NCBI GenBank assembly: GCA_038251425.1
Contig: JBBSBI010000091.1
Coordinates: 1 to 19,145 of the forward strand
DNA from: JBBRRP01 sp038251425
GTDB taxonomy: Bacteria > Myxococcota_A > Polyangia > Polyangiales > Polyangiaceae
Length of the DNA stretch: 19,145 nucleotides
Reading direction: 5' to 3'
The notes beneath the pieces were generated by a model, which worked only from the letters and a program-made list of their open reading frames with translations, was not told where the DNA came from and did no database searches. This document shows positions 1-7,526 of this stretch, one piece after another. Made by a program: the position numbers and the translations under genes. Position 1 is the first letter of the stretch. The number at the start of each line of letters is the position of its first letter.

Positions 1-2
1 AA

Positions 3-83
3 GCGCTGCGCGCTCTCGATTATTTTTTCGCGTTCGGTCGGCACAGGATGCTACCGGGGTTGCCGCTCTCGGGCGCCCGCTAA
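3..83 (+). CDS. Possible 3' end of an upstream gene (partial)
   Basis: The third forward frame is open from the window edge to a TAA at 81-83. It encodes 26 residues, roughly ALRALDYFFAFGRHRMLPG and then PLSGAR. Most codons end in G or C, as in the real genes of this window, and the other two forward frames show this less clearly. The fragment is too short to assign to a family. It may be the C-terminus of a gene that begins outside the window, or chance. Nothing recognisable lies between its stop and the end of the next gene at 211. Confidence 0.3.
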   Translation, partial: ALRALDYFFAFGRHRMLPGLPLSGAR

Positions 84-210
84 AAAGCTCGTCTCCCTAA
101 CCTATACCCCTCGGAATGCGACTTGAACAGGCATGCGTCGGTTCCGCCGTGTGCGCGGGTGTAGGCGTGCAGGAGTCCGTCCGTGCGCACCGGAAATGAA
201 CGAAAAACCC

Positions 211-624
211 CTAGAAGGGCTTATATACTGCGAAGAAGGCCGTGAGGGTGGCAACGCCCAAGAGCACCTTTGCCAACAACGGCCCCTTACTAAAATCTTG
301 AAGCTCACCGCGGGCCATCCGCTTCACCCGCGCGCCGAGCACGTGATGCAACCCGATCACTGCGACAGCCAGGGTCAGCTTGGCGTGCATGTAGTGGCTT
401 TCGGTAAAGTAGGCCGGGAGCGAGAGCGAGAGCCGCCCCACACCCGCCGTGATGGAAATCAGAAACGCTGGCGTTGAGAGGCCCCGATAAATCCCGAGCG
501 CTAAGGTGCCCCGCTCCTTGGGCGTGCCGGTCGAGGCGCCCGCGATCAGTCCGACCGCCACGATCGAGCCGATCCAAGCGAAGTTGGCGGCAAGGTGCAA
601 AAAGAGAAGCAGGAGTTCAAGCAT
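211..624 (-). CDS. HemJ/CopD-like integral membrane protein
   Basis: This 137-residue protein has four hydrophobic segments (about residues 3-28, 50-70, 80-97 and 115-135). It resembles the HemJ (protoporphyrinogen IX oxidase, UPF0093) and CopD fold. A His sits at residue 10 in the first helix (FLHLAANFAWIG). The segment YRGLSTPAFLISITAGVGRL precedes a tyrosine-Met-His-Ala-Lys motif (YMHAKLTLAV), which matches the conserved His-x-Lys helix of HemJ. In that family these residues bind haem and support oxidation of protoporphyrinogen IX in the cytoplasmic membrane. Length is close to the usual 140-200 residues. No other haem-synthesis gene is nearby, so a true HemJ role is inference; a CopD-like protein is the alternative. 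Its ATG (622-624, minus strand) overlaps a candidate tldD ATG on the opposite strand. Confidence 0.75.
   Translation of the reverse strand: MLELLLLFLHLAANFAWIGSIVAVGLIAGASTGTPKERGTLALGIYRGLSTPAFLISITAGVGRLSLSLPAYFTESHYMHAKLTLAVAVIGLHHVLGARVKRMARGELQDFSKGPLLAKVLLGVATLTAFFAVYKPF
611..615 (+). promoter_or_regulatory. Shine-Dalgarno AGGAG before an alternative tldD start at 623
   Basis: AGGAG lies 7 bases before an ATG at 623 that is in frame with tldD and would give a 500-residue product. It lies inside the first codons of the divergent HemJ-like gene. The ATG at 680 has no comparable site, but its product matches the family length. The start therefore remains open between 623 and 680, with a GTG at 650 also possible. 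Confidence 0.4.
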
Positions 625-679
625 GGCGGGAAGGCAACCTCTTGCGATAGTGTGGGTTCAGACGCATGGTCTACCAAAA

Positions 680-2125
680 ATGACGCGAAGCCAGAAGTAT
701 TGTGCCCCGTTTGGTGTTGGCGGCCCTACCGAGGTGGATCCCGAACTCGGGAGGAAGCTTCTGGAGATAGCTCTCAGCCGGGGCGGAACGTACGCGGATC
801 TATTTTTCGAATATCGAGCTGGAGGCTCGATGCTGTTTGAAGAAGGCATCGTGCGCAGCGCCTCGCGGGGGGTCACAGGCGGCCTTGGTGTGCGGGTCCA
901 ACGCGGCGATGCGACAGGCTACGCCTACGTGGAAGATTTTACTTGGGAGGCGATGCGGCGCGCAGCCGAAACGGCGGCACAAATTGCGAACGAAATCCAG
1001 GGAACCCACAGCGTTGAACTGAAACCTGTGACGATTCCTAGTCGCTACGAGCTTCCGACCTCAACGCTCGACGCCGAGGGCGCCGTGAAAAGGGCATTCC
1101 TTGAACGAGCGAGTCAGCGCGTGCTCGCGCACGACCCTAAACTCATCAAAGCCAGGGCGCTGTTTGCCGAGGAATTGAGGGAGATCCTCGTGATCACCAG
1201 CGACGGACGCTGGGTGCGGGATGCCCAACCGATGATGCGTTTCTCAGTCACCGCGATTGCTGAACACGCTGGCAAGCGGGAATCAGGCAGTAGCGGGGGA
1301 GGGGGTCGCATGACACTCGGCTATTTCGTGGACCGCGGGCCTGAGTTTCATGCTGAGCGCGCTGCGCGCCAAGCACTGGTCTTGTTGGAAGCGGGGAGTG
1401 CGCCTGCAGGCCAGTTTGAAGTGGTCTTGGCCCCGGGTGACAGCGGCATTTTGCTGCATGAGGCCGTCGGCCATGGTCTGGAAGCGGATTTTAACCGCAA
1501 GGGCACGAGTAATTATTCGGGGCAAGTAGGCCAGCAGGTCGCCAGCCCGCTCTGCACGGTGGTGGATGACGCCACGTTTTCTCAGGGCAGGGGCTCCATC
1601 AACGTTGATGATGAAGGCATCGCTCCGAGCCGGAGCACGTTGATCGAAGCCGGTGTGCTGCGCGGCTACATGCAAGATCGGCTTTCCGCGCGCCATTTCG
1701 GCACGAATCCCACTGGAAATGGTCGTCGCGAGAGCTTTGCTTCAGTGCCGATGCCGAGAATGACGAATACCGTCCTGTTGGCCGGGCCCCACGATCCAGA
1801 GGAGATTGTTCGCAGCGTGAAGCGCGGGATTTTCGCTAAGAGTTTCGGCGGAGGTCAGGTGGATATCTCAAACGGAGATTTCGTTTTCTCACTCACCGAA
1901 AGCTATCTGATTGAGGATGGTCGAATTACGGCACCGCTCAAGGGCGTGAACCTTATCGGCAACGGTCCCGAAACATTACGCCATGTAACCATGTTGGGAA
2001 ACGACGTGGAAATATCCGACGGGATTTGGACTTGTGGAAAAGACGGCCAAAGTGTGCCGGTAGGTGTCGGTTGTCCGACCATCAAGCTCGACCAAATCAC
2101 CGTCGGAGGTACCCAGATTGGCTGA
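680..2125 (+). CDS. tldD: TldD-type zinc metalloprotease subunit
   Basis: From the ATG at 680 the product is 481 residues, the same as E. coli TldD. TldD pairs with TldE/PmbA to form a cytoplasmic protease that degrades unfolded peptides and matures some RiPPs such as microcin B17. The zinc motif HEAVGH is at residues 260-265 (HExxxH) and is followed by GLEADFNRKGTS. Other family blocks are GSSGGGGR, the segment CTVVDDATF, GYMQDRLSARHFG, PTGNGRRESFASVPMPRMTN, FGGGQVDISNGDFVFS and the C-terminal GQSVPVGVGCPT. All the active-site features are present. No tldE lies in the window, so the partner must be elsewhere. The gene opens a run with the regulator, pdxA and a methyltransferase. An upstream ATG at 623 with a good ribosome site would add 19 residues without family similarity. 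Confidence 0.95.
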   Translation: MTRSQKYCAPFGVGGPTEVDPELGRKLLEIALSRGGTYADLFFEYRAGGSMLFEEGIVRSASRGVTGGLGVRVQRGDATGYAYVEDFTWEAMRRAAETAAQIANEIQGTHSVELKPVTIPSRYELPTSTLDAEGAVKRAFLERASQRVLAHDPKLIKARALFAEELREILVITSDGRWVRDAQPMMRFSVTAIAEHAGKRESGSSGGGGRMTLGYFVDRGPEFHAERAARQALVLLEAGSAPAGQFEVVLAPGDSGILLHEAVGHGLEADFNRKGTSNYSGQVGQQVASPLCTVVDDATFSQGRGSINVDDEGIAPSRSTLIEAGVLRGYMQDRLSARHFGTNPTGNGRRESFASVPMPRMTNTVLLAGPHDPEEIVRSVKRGIFAKSFGGGQVDISNGDFVFSLTESYLIEDGRITAPLKGVNLIGNGPETLRHVTMLGNDVEISDGIWTCGKDGQSVPVGVGCPTIKLDQITVGGTQIG

Positions 2126-2899
2126 ATGAAAATGGCTCGGTCGAGAAGCTTTGTAGGTGTGGTTGGGCATGGCCCGCTGTTGGATCGTGAAGATGGCGCG
2201 TGCTCGACGCTGCGTCAGCTCGGCGCCAATGTGCGGACGCTCGATCTCTGGGACGATCCAGTTCATCTCATCGAAGATGAGGACGAAGAGTTCGACGTTC
2301 GTCCGAGAGCTTTAGTGTTTGAGGCGTTGGATAGGCCAGATCTAGCGGTGGCTGCACTCCGAGCCGTCAGGAAAGAGCCGTACTTTGACAACGTCGGGGC
2401 GTTGATAGCTGTAACCGTCGGTCAGATCGCGCGCATTGAACCCTCCAGCGGCTTCGATGATTTCGTGCTGCATCCCTACGTGCCTGAGGAGCTCTACGGG
2501 CGTATCCGCTCGCTCGAATGGCGCCGCAGTGAATTCGCGACCGACGAACGCCAGAAGGTGGGGCAAATCGTGGTTGATAAGGCGGCTCATGAGGTCATGG
2601 TGGATGGGCGCCCTGCTGCACTCACTGCTAAAGAGTTCGCGCTTTTGGCGTACCTTTGCGACCAGCGAGGGCGTGTGCTCTCTCGCGAGCACCTCTTGGC
2701 TCGAGTTTGGGGCAATCGCTACGATGGCGGGCCGCGTACGGTGGATATTCATGTGCGGCGCTTGCGCGCCAAGTTGGGTGACGCCCTGCCGCTAGAAACA
2801 CTGCGGGGATCGGGCTACAAGTTGCGCGCCCCCGATGTCGAAGAAAAAGGCCGACCCAAGCGTGGCAGAGCCGAGCCAGAGGAAGAACAAGAAGCCTAA
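2126..2899 (+). CDS. OmpR/PhoB-type response regulator with degenerate receiver
   Basis: The 257-residue product begins one base after the tldD stop. Residues 145-234 are a clear winged-helix DNA-binding domain of the OmpR/PhoB type, with ALTAKEFALLAYLCDQRGRV, SREHLLARVWG and the recognition segment RTVDIHVRRLRAKLGD ending in LRGSGYKL. Residues 8-130 have the spacing of a receiver domain, but the phospho-acceptor Asp position reads VFEA (Glu66) and the conserved Lys-Pro reads HPY (His116). The acidic pair near the N-terminus is also unclear. By family knowledge such receivers usually act without phosphorylation. No histidine kinase is adjacent. The last 21 codons, rich in Lys, Arg and Glu, overlap the start of pdxA. 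Regulatory targets cannot be read from the sequence. A second ATG at 2132 is an alternative start. Confidence 0.85.
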   Translation: MKMARSRSFVGVVGHGPLLDREDGACSTLRQLGANVRTLDLWDDPVHLIEDEDEEFDVRPRALVFEALDRPDLAVAALRAVRKEPYFDNVGALIAVTVGQIARIEPSSGFDDFVLHPYVPEELYGRIRSLEWRRSEFATDERQKVGQIVVDKAAHEVMVDGRPAALTAKEFALLAYLCDQRGRVLSREHLLARVWGNRYDGGPRTVDIHVRRLRAKLGDALPLETLRGSGYKLRAPDVEEKGRPKRGRAEPEEEQEA

Positions 2900-3923
2900 G
2901 CTCAAAGAGGCGAGTGGCCGAGCAGCACCTCGGCTGGTGATCACGACAGGTTGCCCGGCAGGCGTTGGCCCAGAAATATCGGTGCGTGCGGCGGCGGAGC
3001 GGAACGGGCCCGCCCCCATCTTGGTGGGTGATTTCCAGACCCTGCTCGAAGCCGCCGAACTCGTCGGGATTCCCCGGTCGCGCTTGGTCAGGTTTGAAGC
3101 TTTGGGTTCTCGAACAGACAGCATCCCTGTGTTCCAGGCCGGTGCCGAGCTCCGCGCCCTCGATAGAAAACCCGGTGCGCCTACACGCGAATCAGGCAGA
3201 GCGCAGCTCGCGTATATCAACGCAGGCTATCAGCTCGTAAAAGCAGGCGGCTTGGGAGCTCTCGTCACGGCACCCGTGAATAAAGCTGCAATTTATCAGT
3301 CTGGTGCGCCGGGAGCCAAGCGCTTCATCGGCCATACGGAATGGCTTGAAGCGCTGGACAGTGCGGCCTTTTCAGTGATGTGCTTCTATTCCAGAAAGCT
3401 CACCACGGCACTTGTGACCACGCACCTGCCGATCAAACAAGTGCCACGAGCGCTGAGCGCGCCCGGGATCTCGACCGTGATCGTGAGCCTTGCCACATTC
3501 CTTCGCCGCCTGGGCGAGCAACGCCCGAAGCTCGCTGTGTGTTCACTCAACCCGCACGCATCAGAAGCTGGCATGTTTGGCAGCGAAGAGGCGCAGGCCA
3601 TTGTTCCCGGTGTGGAATCAGCGCAGCAAGCGCTCGGTCGGCGGGCTCAGATTTTCGGCCCAATCGGGGCAGAAACTGCCTTTCGCAAAGCGTATGCGGG
3701 TGAGTACTCTGGCGTGGTCGCGATGTACCACGATCAAGCCACTATCCCGATGAAGCTCGTTGCGTTTGGTGACGCGGTGAACGTTACCTTGGGGCTTTCG
3801 ATCGATCGAACGAGCGTGGATCATGGCACGGCTTACGATATCGCCTGGAAGAATTGCGCCGAGATCAGTGGAATTGAAAGCGCGCTCGCGCTGGCTGAGC
3901 GACTCTCGGAATCCGCGCGTTAA
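2835..3923 (+). CDS. pdxA: 4-hydroxythreonine-4-phosphate dehydrogenase
   Basis: The 362-residue product matches PdxA, which oxidises 4-phosphohydroxy-L-threonine with NAD+ on the way to pyridoxal 5'-phosphate via PdxJ. The N-terminal signature GCPAGVGPEI (residues 39-48) differs from the usual G(D/E)PAGIGPE by a Cys. The metal-binding histidines are visible in TTHLPI (His197), NPHASE (His241) and AMYHDQ (His299). IGHTEW (His167) and TLGLSIDRTSVDHGTAYDIA (319-338) are further family blocks. About 30 Lys-rich residues precede the catalytic core. They are encoded in the 65-base overlap with the upstream regulator gene and just beyond it. A GTG at 2937 would remove this extension but would also cut into the first beta strand, so 2835 is preferred. 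pdxJ is not in the window. Confidence 0.93.
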   Translation: MSKKKADPSVAEPSQRKNKKPKLKEASGRAAPRLVITTGCPAGVGPEISVRAAAERNGPAPILVGDFQTLLEAAELVGIPRSRLVRFEALGSRTDSIPVFQAGAELRALDRKPGAPTRESGRAQLAYINAGYQLVKAGGLGALVTAPVNKAAIYQSGAPGAKRFIGHTEWLEALDSAAFSVMCFYSRKLTTALVTTHLPIKQVPRALSAPGISTVIVSLATFLRRLGEQRPKLAVCSLNPHASEAGMFGSEEAQAIVPGVESAQQALGRRAQIFGPIGAETAFRKAYAGEYSGVVAMYHDQATIPMKLVAFGDAVNVTLGLSIDRTSVDHGTAYDIAWKNCAEISGIESALALAERLSESAR

Positions 3924-3940
3924 GACTGAATTCTAAGAGC

Positions 3941-5953
3941 ATGCGACGCCAGCCCATAGCCGTCAGGATGCGGAAACTGGGCCTATCTTTCCCCAAGGAT
4001 GTCGATTTCCACCAGCTGTTAACCTGTGCTTTTGAGCAAATGGAGGACGCGCTTGTTGTGCTCTCGGATGCACGCGGCAGCTTGGAGCCCGGTACGTTGC
4101 CGTCGATCTACCGCGCGCTTTTGGTCGAGCTCTTGCGCCGCTGGGTGCGCTCGCTGGCGGAGAGCTTCGGCGCCTCTGAGAGTTTGCAAAATGGGAGGCT
4201 TTTCGGTGAGCTCGCTGGCGATGCACGGGCGGCTGAACTCTTGGCTCAGGCCTGGCCGCATTCAGGCTCTTGGCCAAGCCTTGAGCCCGAGCAACTTGGA
4301 CAAATCTACGAAGTCTTGCTCGGGCTCCAACTGACCCAAACAGCCGACGGCCGTCTACGGTTAGAAACGCATCAAATCCGCAAAAATGCAGGTGTTTTCT
4401 TCACCCCCTGTGCGCTGGCTGACAGCGTGGTGCGGCGAGCACTCGAGCTCTTGGCGGAGCGCGACGCAAGCAGCCTCCGCATTTGTGATCCCGCACTCGG
4501 GGGCGCGATGTTCCTCTTGCAAGCCGGACGGCAGCTGCACGCGCTCGCCAATGTGGGGTCGGATGGAGCTGTTCGTGGAATTTCGCGCTCCCAGATCGTT
4601 GTCGAATGCCTGTTTGGTGTTGATCAGAGTGAGCTTTCGGTTGCGGTCGCCGAGGCGGCGCTCTGGCTCTGGGCCGCCGACAATACCTTGGCCATGCGTA
4701 CGGCGGGTCAACACCTGATGGTGGGCAATACCCTCTTGGGGCAAGGCTGGTTACCCACCAAGACCGCAGTTCCGCAACCTGAGATGGCGTTCAGCTGGGG
4801 AGAAGCTCTGCCGGAACTAATAGCTAACGGCTTTGACTGCGTGGTTGGTAATCCGCCGTGGGTGGCGTATGCGGGGCGAGCGGCCAAGCCGCTGTTGCCG
4901 GAAGAGCGGGCGTGGTTATCCAAGAATTATCGCGCTTTTCGCGGATATCCGACGCTTCAGGCAATGTTCGTGGAGCGCGCAGCGGAGCTGGCCCCGCGCG
5001 GCGTGGTGGCTTTGCTGTTGCCAAGCTCGGTTGCGGATTTGGAGGGCTACAGGAGCATGCGCCAAGTGTTCACCGCTTCGCACACGCTGGTTTCACCACT
5101 CACTGAGTATGGCGAAGATGCTTTCTCGGGTGTGACTCAACCCTGTTTCGCGTTGGTCGCTCGCCCTTCCGAGCTACCCGGTGTGGGGAGTTCGGAGGCG
5201 TGGGCCTTGAGCGAACGCCAGAGCGCTCGCTTGAAAGCGGCAGCCATCGAGATCCCTCAGGCGCTCCTCCGGCTGCGCGAGTTTCCGGCGTGGCCAGCCT
5301 CGCTCTTTCGGGAGATGGGCTTTCAGACCACGCGCAGAGCTAGTGAGAACCTGTTAGTGCGTAAGCCGGCGGAGTTAACTGCGGATCTGTGTCCGATCTT
5401 GGAGGGGAAGGATATTCATGAGTTTCGTGAGGGTGAGGCTCGCCTCTATTTGCGCATTTCCCCCGAGCTTTTGGCCTGGGCTGGCTGTCGGTTTCGAGCC
5501 CGCGAGCAATTCGCTGCGGTCAAATTCGTGGTGCGCCAAACAGCGAAGGTGCCCATCGCTGCGCGACACACTTCAGGACTGCCCTTTCGCAACAGCCTCC
5601 TGGCGGGCTTTGAAACCGAAGGCCTCTCCACTCACCTAGTACTTGGCTTGCTGAACAGTGCGCTCTATCGGGCTCTCCACCTGGCCTTCCAACGAGACGC
5701 ACGACAGGCCACCTTCCCGCAAGTGAAGGTGGCACACTTGCGCTGTCTGCCCATGCCTCCCCTCACGCCAAATCTGGTGCACCGAATTGAAGCGTTGGCG
5801 CGTGATGCTGAGTCTGCGACAGGCAAGTTGGATCGCACGCCGCTCGATCAATGCGTGTTCGAGCTGTTTGCGATCACGGTCGAGGAACAGACGGCCATCC
5901 TGCGGTTCTTGGCGGAGCGTGTCCCGGAATTGAGCTATACGTCGACGCCCTAA
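3941..5953 (+). CDS. Solitary Eco57I-like adenine-N6 DNA methyltransferase
   Basis: The 670-residue product is a gamma-class N6-adenine methyltransferase. A helical N-terminal region (1-140) is followed by KNAGVFFTP (148-156, motif X), the AdoMet-binding block DPALGGAMFLLQAG (183-196, a variant of DPxxGSGxFL), and the catalytic motif NPPW (304-307). Residues of about 400-640 resemble the TaqI/Eco57I-type target recognition region, with LVLGLLNSALYRAL, DARQATFPQVKVAHLRCLP and PMPPLTPN. No PD-(D/E)xK nuclease motif is evident at either end, and no restriction or BREX gene is adjacent, so it may be an epigenetic or stand-alone anti-restriction enzyme. The first ATG is 17 bases after pdxA, suggesting co-transcription; an ATG at 3968 is an alternative start. 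The stop overlaps the stop of the convergent epimerase gene. Confidence 0.82.
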   Translation: MRRQPIAVRMRKLGLSFPKDVDFHQLLTCAFEQMEDALVVLSDARGSLEPGTLPSIYRALLVELLRRWVRSLAESFGASESLQNGRLFGELAGDARAAELLAQAWPHSGSWPSLEPEQLGQIYEVLLGLQLTQTADGRLRLETHQIRKNAGVFFTPCALADSVVRRALELLAERDASSLRICDPALGGAMFLLQAGRQLHALANVGSDGAVRGISRSQIVVECLFGVDQSELSVAVAEAALWLWAADNTLAMRTAGQHLMVGNTLLGQGWLPTKTAVPQPEMAFSWGEALPELIANGFDCVVGNPPWVAYAGRAAKPLLPEERAWLSKNYRAFRGYPTLQAMFVERAAELAPRGVVALLLPSSVADLEGYRSMRQVFTASHTLVSPLTEYGEDAFSGVTQPCFALVARPSELPGVGSSEAWALSERQSARLKAAAIEIPQALLRLREFPAWPASLFREMGFQTTRRASENLLVRKPAELTADLCPILEGKDIHEFREGEARLYLRISPELLAWAGCRFRAREQFAAVKFVVRQTAKVPIAARHTSGLPFRNSLLAGFETEGLSTHLVLGLLNSALYRALHLAFQRDARQATFPQVKVAHLRCLPMPPLTPNLVHRIEALARDAESATGKLDRTPLDQCVFELFAITVEEQTAILRFLAERVPELSYTSTP

Positions 5954-6906
5954 AGGCTGGAGGGCGGGCCTCGGTGCTCATCGTACCAGCGCAGGGTTTC
6001 GGAAAGACCCACATCGAGTGGAGTGAGGGGTCCGAGCATGTGGACGAGCGATTCAGGATCCAGGACAGAACGCCGTAAATCATCGGCTCTCGGTGCCGCG
6101 AGGGTGGTTCGCAGCGGGTGGCCCATGACGGCTGCTAAGGAGTTAGCTAAAGATTGCGTGCTAGTGCCGGTGCCGGTGCCCAAATTGATGAGGGCCGCGT
6201 CGAGCGCTCCTTCCAAAGCTAGCCAATTGGCCCGAGCGATGTCAGCCACATAGATGTAGTCGCGAATGCAGCCTTCGTCGCCCAGTTGCTCGCGACCATG
6301 AATTGGAAGCGCTTCGCCCCGACGCGCACGAGCGAGGAAAATCGACACCACTCCTGATTCACCCCCCACGCCTTGGCGCGGCCCGTACACATTCGCGTAG
6401 CGCAGGCTAGAGCCGCGAAGTGACTGCTTTCGGTTGTGGATACGCAGATAGTGCTCGATCGTCAGCTTGCCGATGGCGTAGGGGCTTTCGGGGCACGTGG
6501 CAGTTGCGGTGGTGGCGCGCGTGCCCGCAGGAACTTCGCCATAAATCGCGCCGCCCGTGCTCGCAAAGACGAAGCGCGGAACAGCGCACTTGAGACAAGC
6601 GTCCAGCAAGTTCAACGAACCCATGATGTTAATTTCGGCATCTACCAGCGGCTTCTCGACGCTTGCGCTGACGCTCACCTGAGCGGCTTGATGGCTCACG
6701 GCATCCGGTCGCGACGCGGCGACAGCATTCAAGGTTGCTGCTCGGTCGCGGAGATCCACTTGAAGTAGCTTTACGCCCGCGGGAACATGCGTGCTTGAAC
6801 CTGACGAAAGGTTGTCGAGCACAGTGACTTCGTGGCCCCGGGCCAACCCGAGCTCAACAATGTGGCTGCCGATGAAGCCCGCTCCACCCGTCACCAGAAC
6901 CTTCAT
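5950..6906 (-). CDS. NAD-dependent sugar-nucleotide epimerase/dehydratase (GalE-like)
   Basis: This 318-residue extended short-chain dehydrogenase/reductase has the NAD-binding TGGAGFIG at residues 6-13, an acidic residue after the second strand (VLDNLSSG, Asp31), the Ser/Thr of the FAST block (114-117) and the catalytic Tyr-x-x-x-Lys in SPYAIGK (Tyr143, Lys147). RYANVYGPRQG and the later IRDYIYVADIA are typical of UDP-glucose 4-epimerase and related enzymes that modify UDP-sugars in the cytoplasm for polysaccharide or glycolipid synthesis. Which sugar it uses cannot be told from the sequence. It is slightly shorter than E. coli GalE, as many 4-epimerase relatives are. tRNA-Ala ends 28 bases before its ATG on the same strand. 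No glycosyltransferase cluster surrounds it. Confidence 0.9.
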   Translation of the reverse strand: MKVLVTGGAGFIGSHIVELGLARGHEVTVLDNLSSGSSTHVPAGVKLLQVDLRDRAATLNAVAASRPDAVSHQAAQVSVSASVEKPLVDAEINIMGSLNLLDACLKCAVPRFVFASTGGAIYGEVPAGTRATTATATCPESPYAIGKLTIEHYLRIHNRKQSLRGSSLRYANVYGPRQGVGGESGVVSIFLARARRGEALPIHGREQLGDEGCIRDYIYVADIARANWLALEGALDAALINLGTGTGTSTQSLANSLAAVMGHPLRTTLAAPRADDLRRSVLDPESLVHMLGPLTPLDVGLSETLRWYDEHRGPPSSL

Positions 6907-6934
6907 ACGCGCTGTTTCCGGGAAGTTATTTTTG

Positions 6935-7007
<73 letters not shown>

Positions 7008-7021
7008 GATCGGGAGGCGGG

Positions 7022-7027
7022 AATCTA
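7022..7027 (-). promoter_or_regulatory. Possible -10 element of the tRNA-Ala gene
   Basis: On the minus strand TAGATT is followed by 14 bases, many of them G or C, before the mature tRNA 5' end. A GC-rich stretch here is typical of stringently controlled stable-RNA promoters. No convincing -35 box is seen 16 to 18 bases upstream, so this is tentative, and transcription from the upstream small gene is also possible. Confidence 0.25.
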
Positions 7028-7075
7028 CACGAAGTCTGCCCAAACGCGAGCCCGAAGTGGAGCTTTTATGCGGGC

Positions 7076-7309
7076 TTAGGGCGCGGGCTTGGGTGCCTCG
7101 GCGCTGGGCGCCGTTCCCGTAGCTGCCGCCCCATCAGGGATCTCAGATTCAGCATCACGCATGCCGAGAAAGAGGAGCAGTCCGAGCAAGAACAGCCCAA
7201 TCCCAAGAAATGGCAGCCAGAAGGGCGAGTGCGGCTCCCCGGGCTCCAGCGCATCAGGATCGCTCGGGGCGTGCTCCTCAGGGGCGTCCCCGTGATCGTG
7301 AGAACTCAT
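7076..7309 (-). CDS. Small single-pass membrane protein with His/acidic N-terminus
   Basis: The reading frame is open further upstream, but the ATG at 7307-7309 gives a sensible 77-residue protein. It starts MSSHDHGDAPEEHAP and continues with an acidic, His-containing segment. One hydrophobic helix (about residues 29-49, LPFLGIGLFLLGLLLFLG) follows, then an Ala/Pro-rich tail ending PKPAP. No enzyme motif is present and I do not recognise the family. The N-terminal HDH and EEH groups could bind a metal, and a similar layout is found in small subunits associated with respiratory complexes, but this is speculation. It is divergent from the Ser/Thr kinase gene and lies upstream of tRNA-Ala on the same strand. 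There is no strong ribosome site. Confidence 0.6.
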   Translation of the reverse strand: MSSHDHGDAPEEHAPSDPDALEPGEPHSPFWLPFLGIGLFLLGLLLFLGMRDAESEIPDGAAATGTAPSAEAPKPAP

Positions 7310-7526
7310 GCCCCGCTTTATGAACAGCCGTGCGGCGTGGGTCAAGTGCCGCAGCTTTGGGAACTCCCAAGACCTGCGGCGCACGCTTCTCCTGCGCCCT
7401 CCTACTGTGCCCCCCTTGGTCGCCGGGCCGGTTCTTGTGCTGGTAATCTGTGGGTGCCAGCTGCCATCGTCAGCCGGCTGAACGCGAGTTGACCCCCTGT
7501 TGCTCCGAGCCGTAGGCTGAAGATTC

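Noticed and set aside
199..220. Possible terminator after the HemJ-like gene (CCCT-TCT-AGGG followed by T5 on the minus strand)
   Set aside because: The stem is only four base pairs and overlaps the stop codon; too weak to call.
3941..5953. Methyltransferase as part of a BREX or type IIG restriction system
   Set aside because: No nuclease motif is visible in the protein and no defence gene lies on either side within the window.
7310..7384. Upstream extension of the 77-residue membrane protein to 102 residues
   Set aside because: The added residues are basic and without pattern, and the internal ATG at 7309 fits the acidic His-rich start better.
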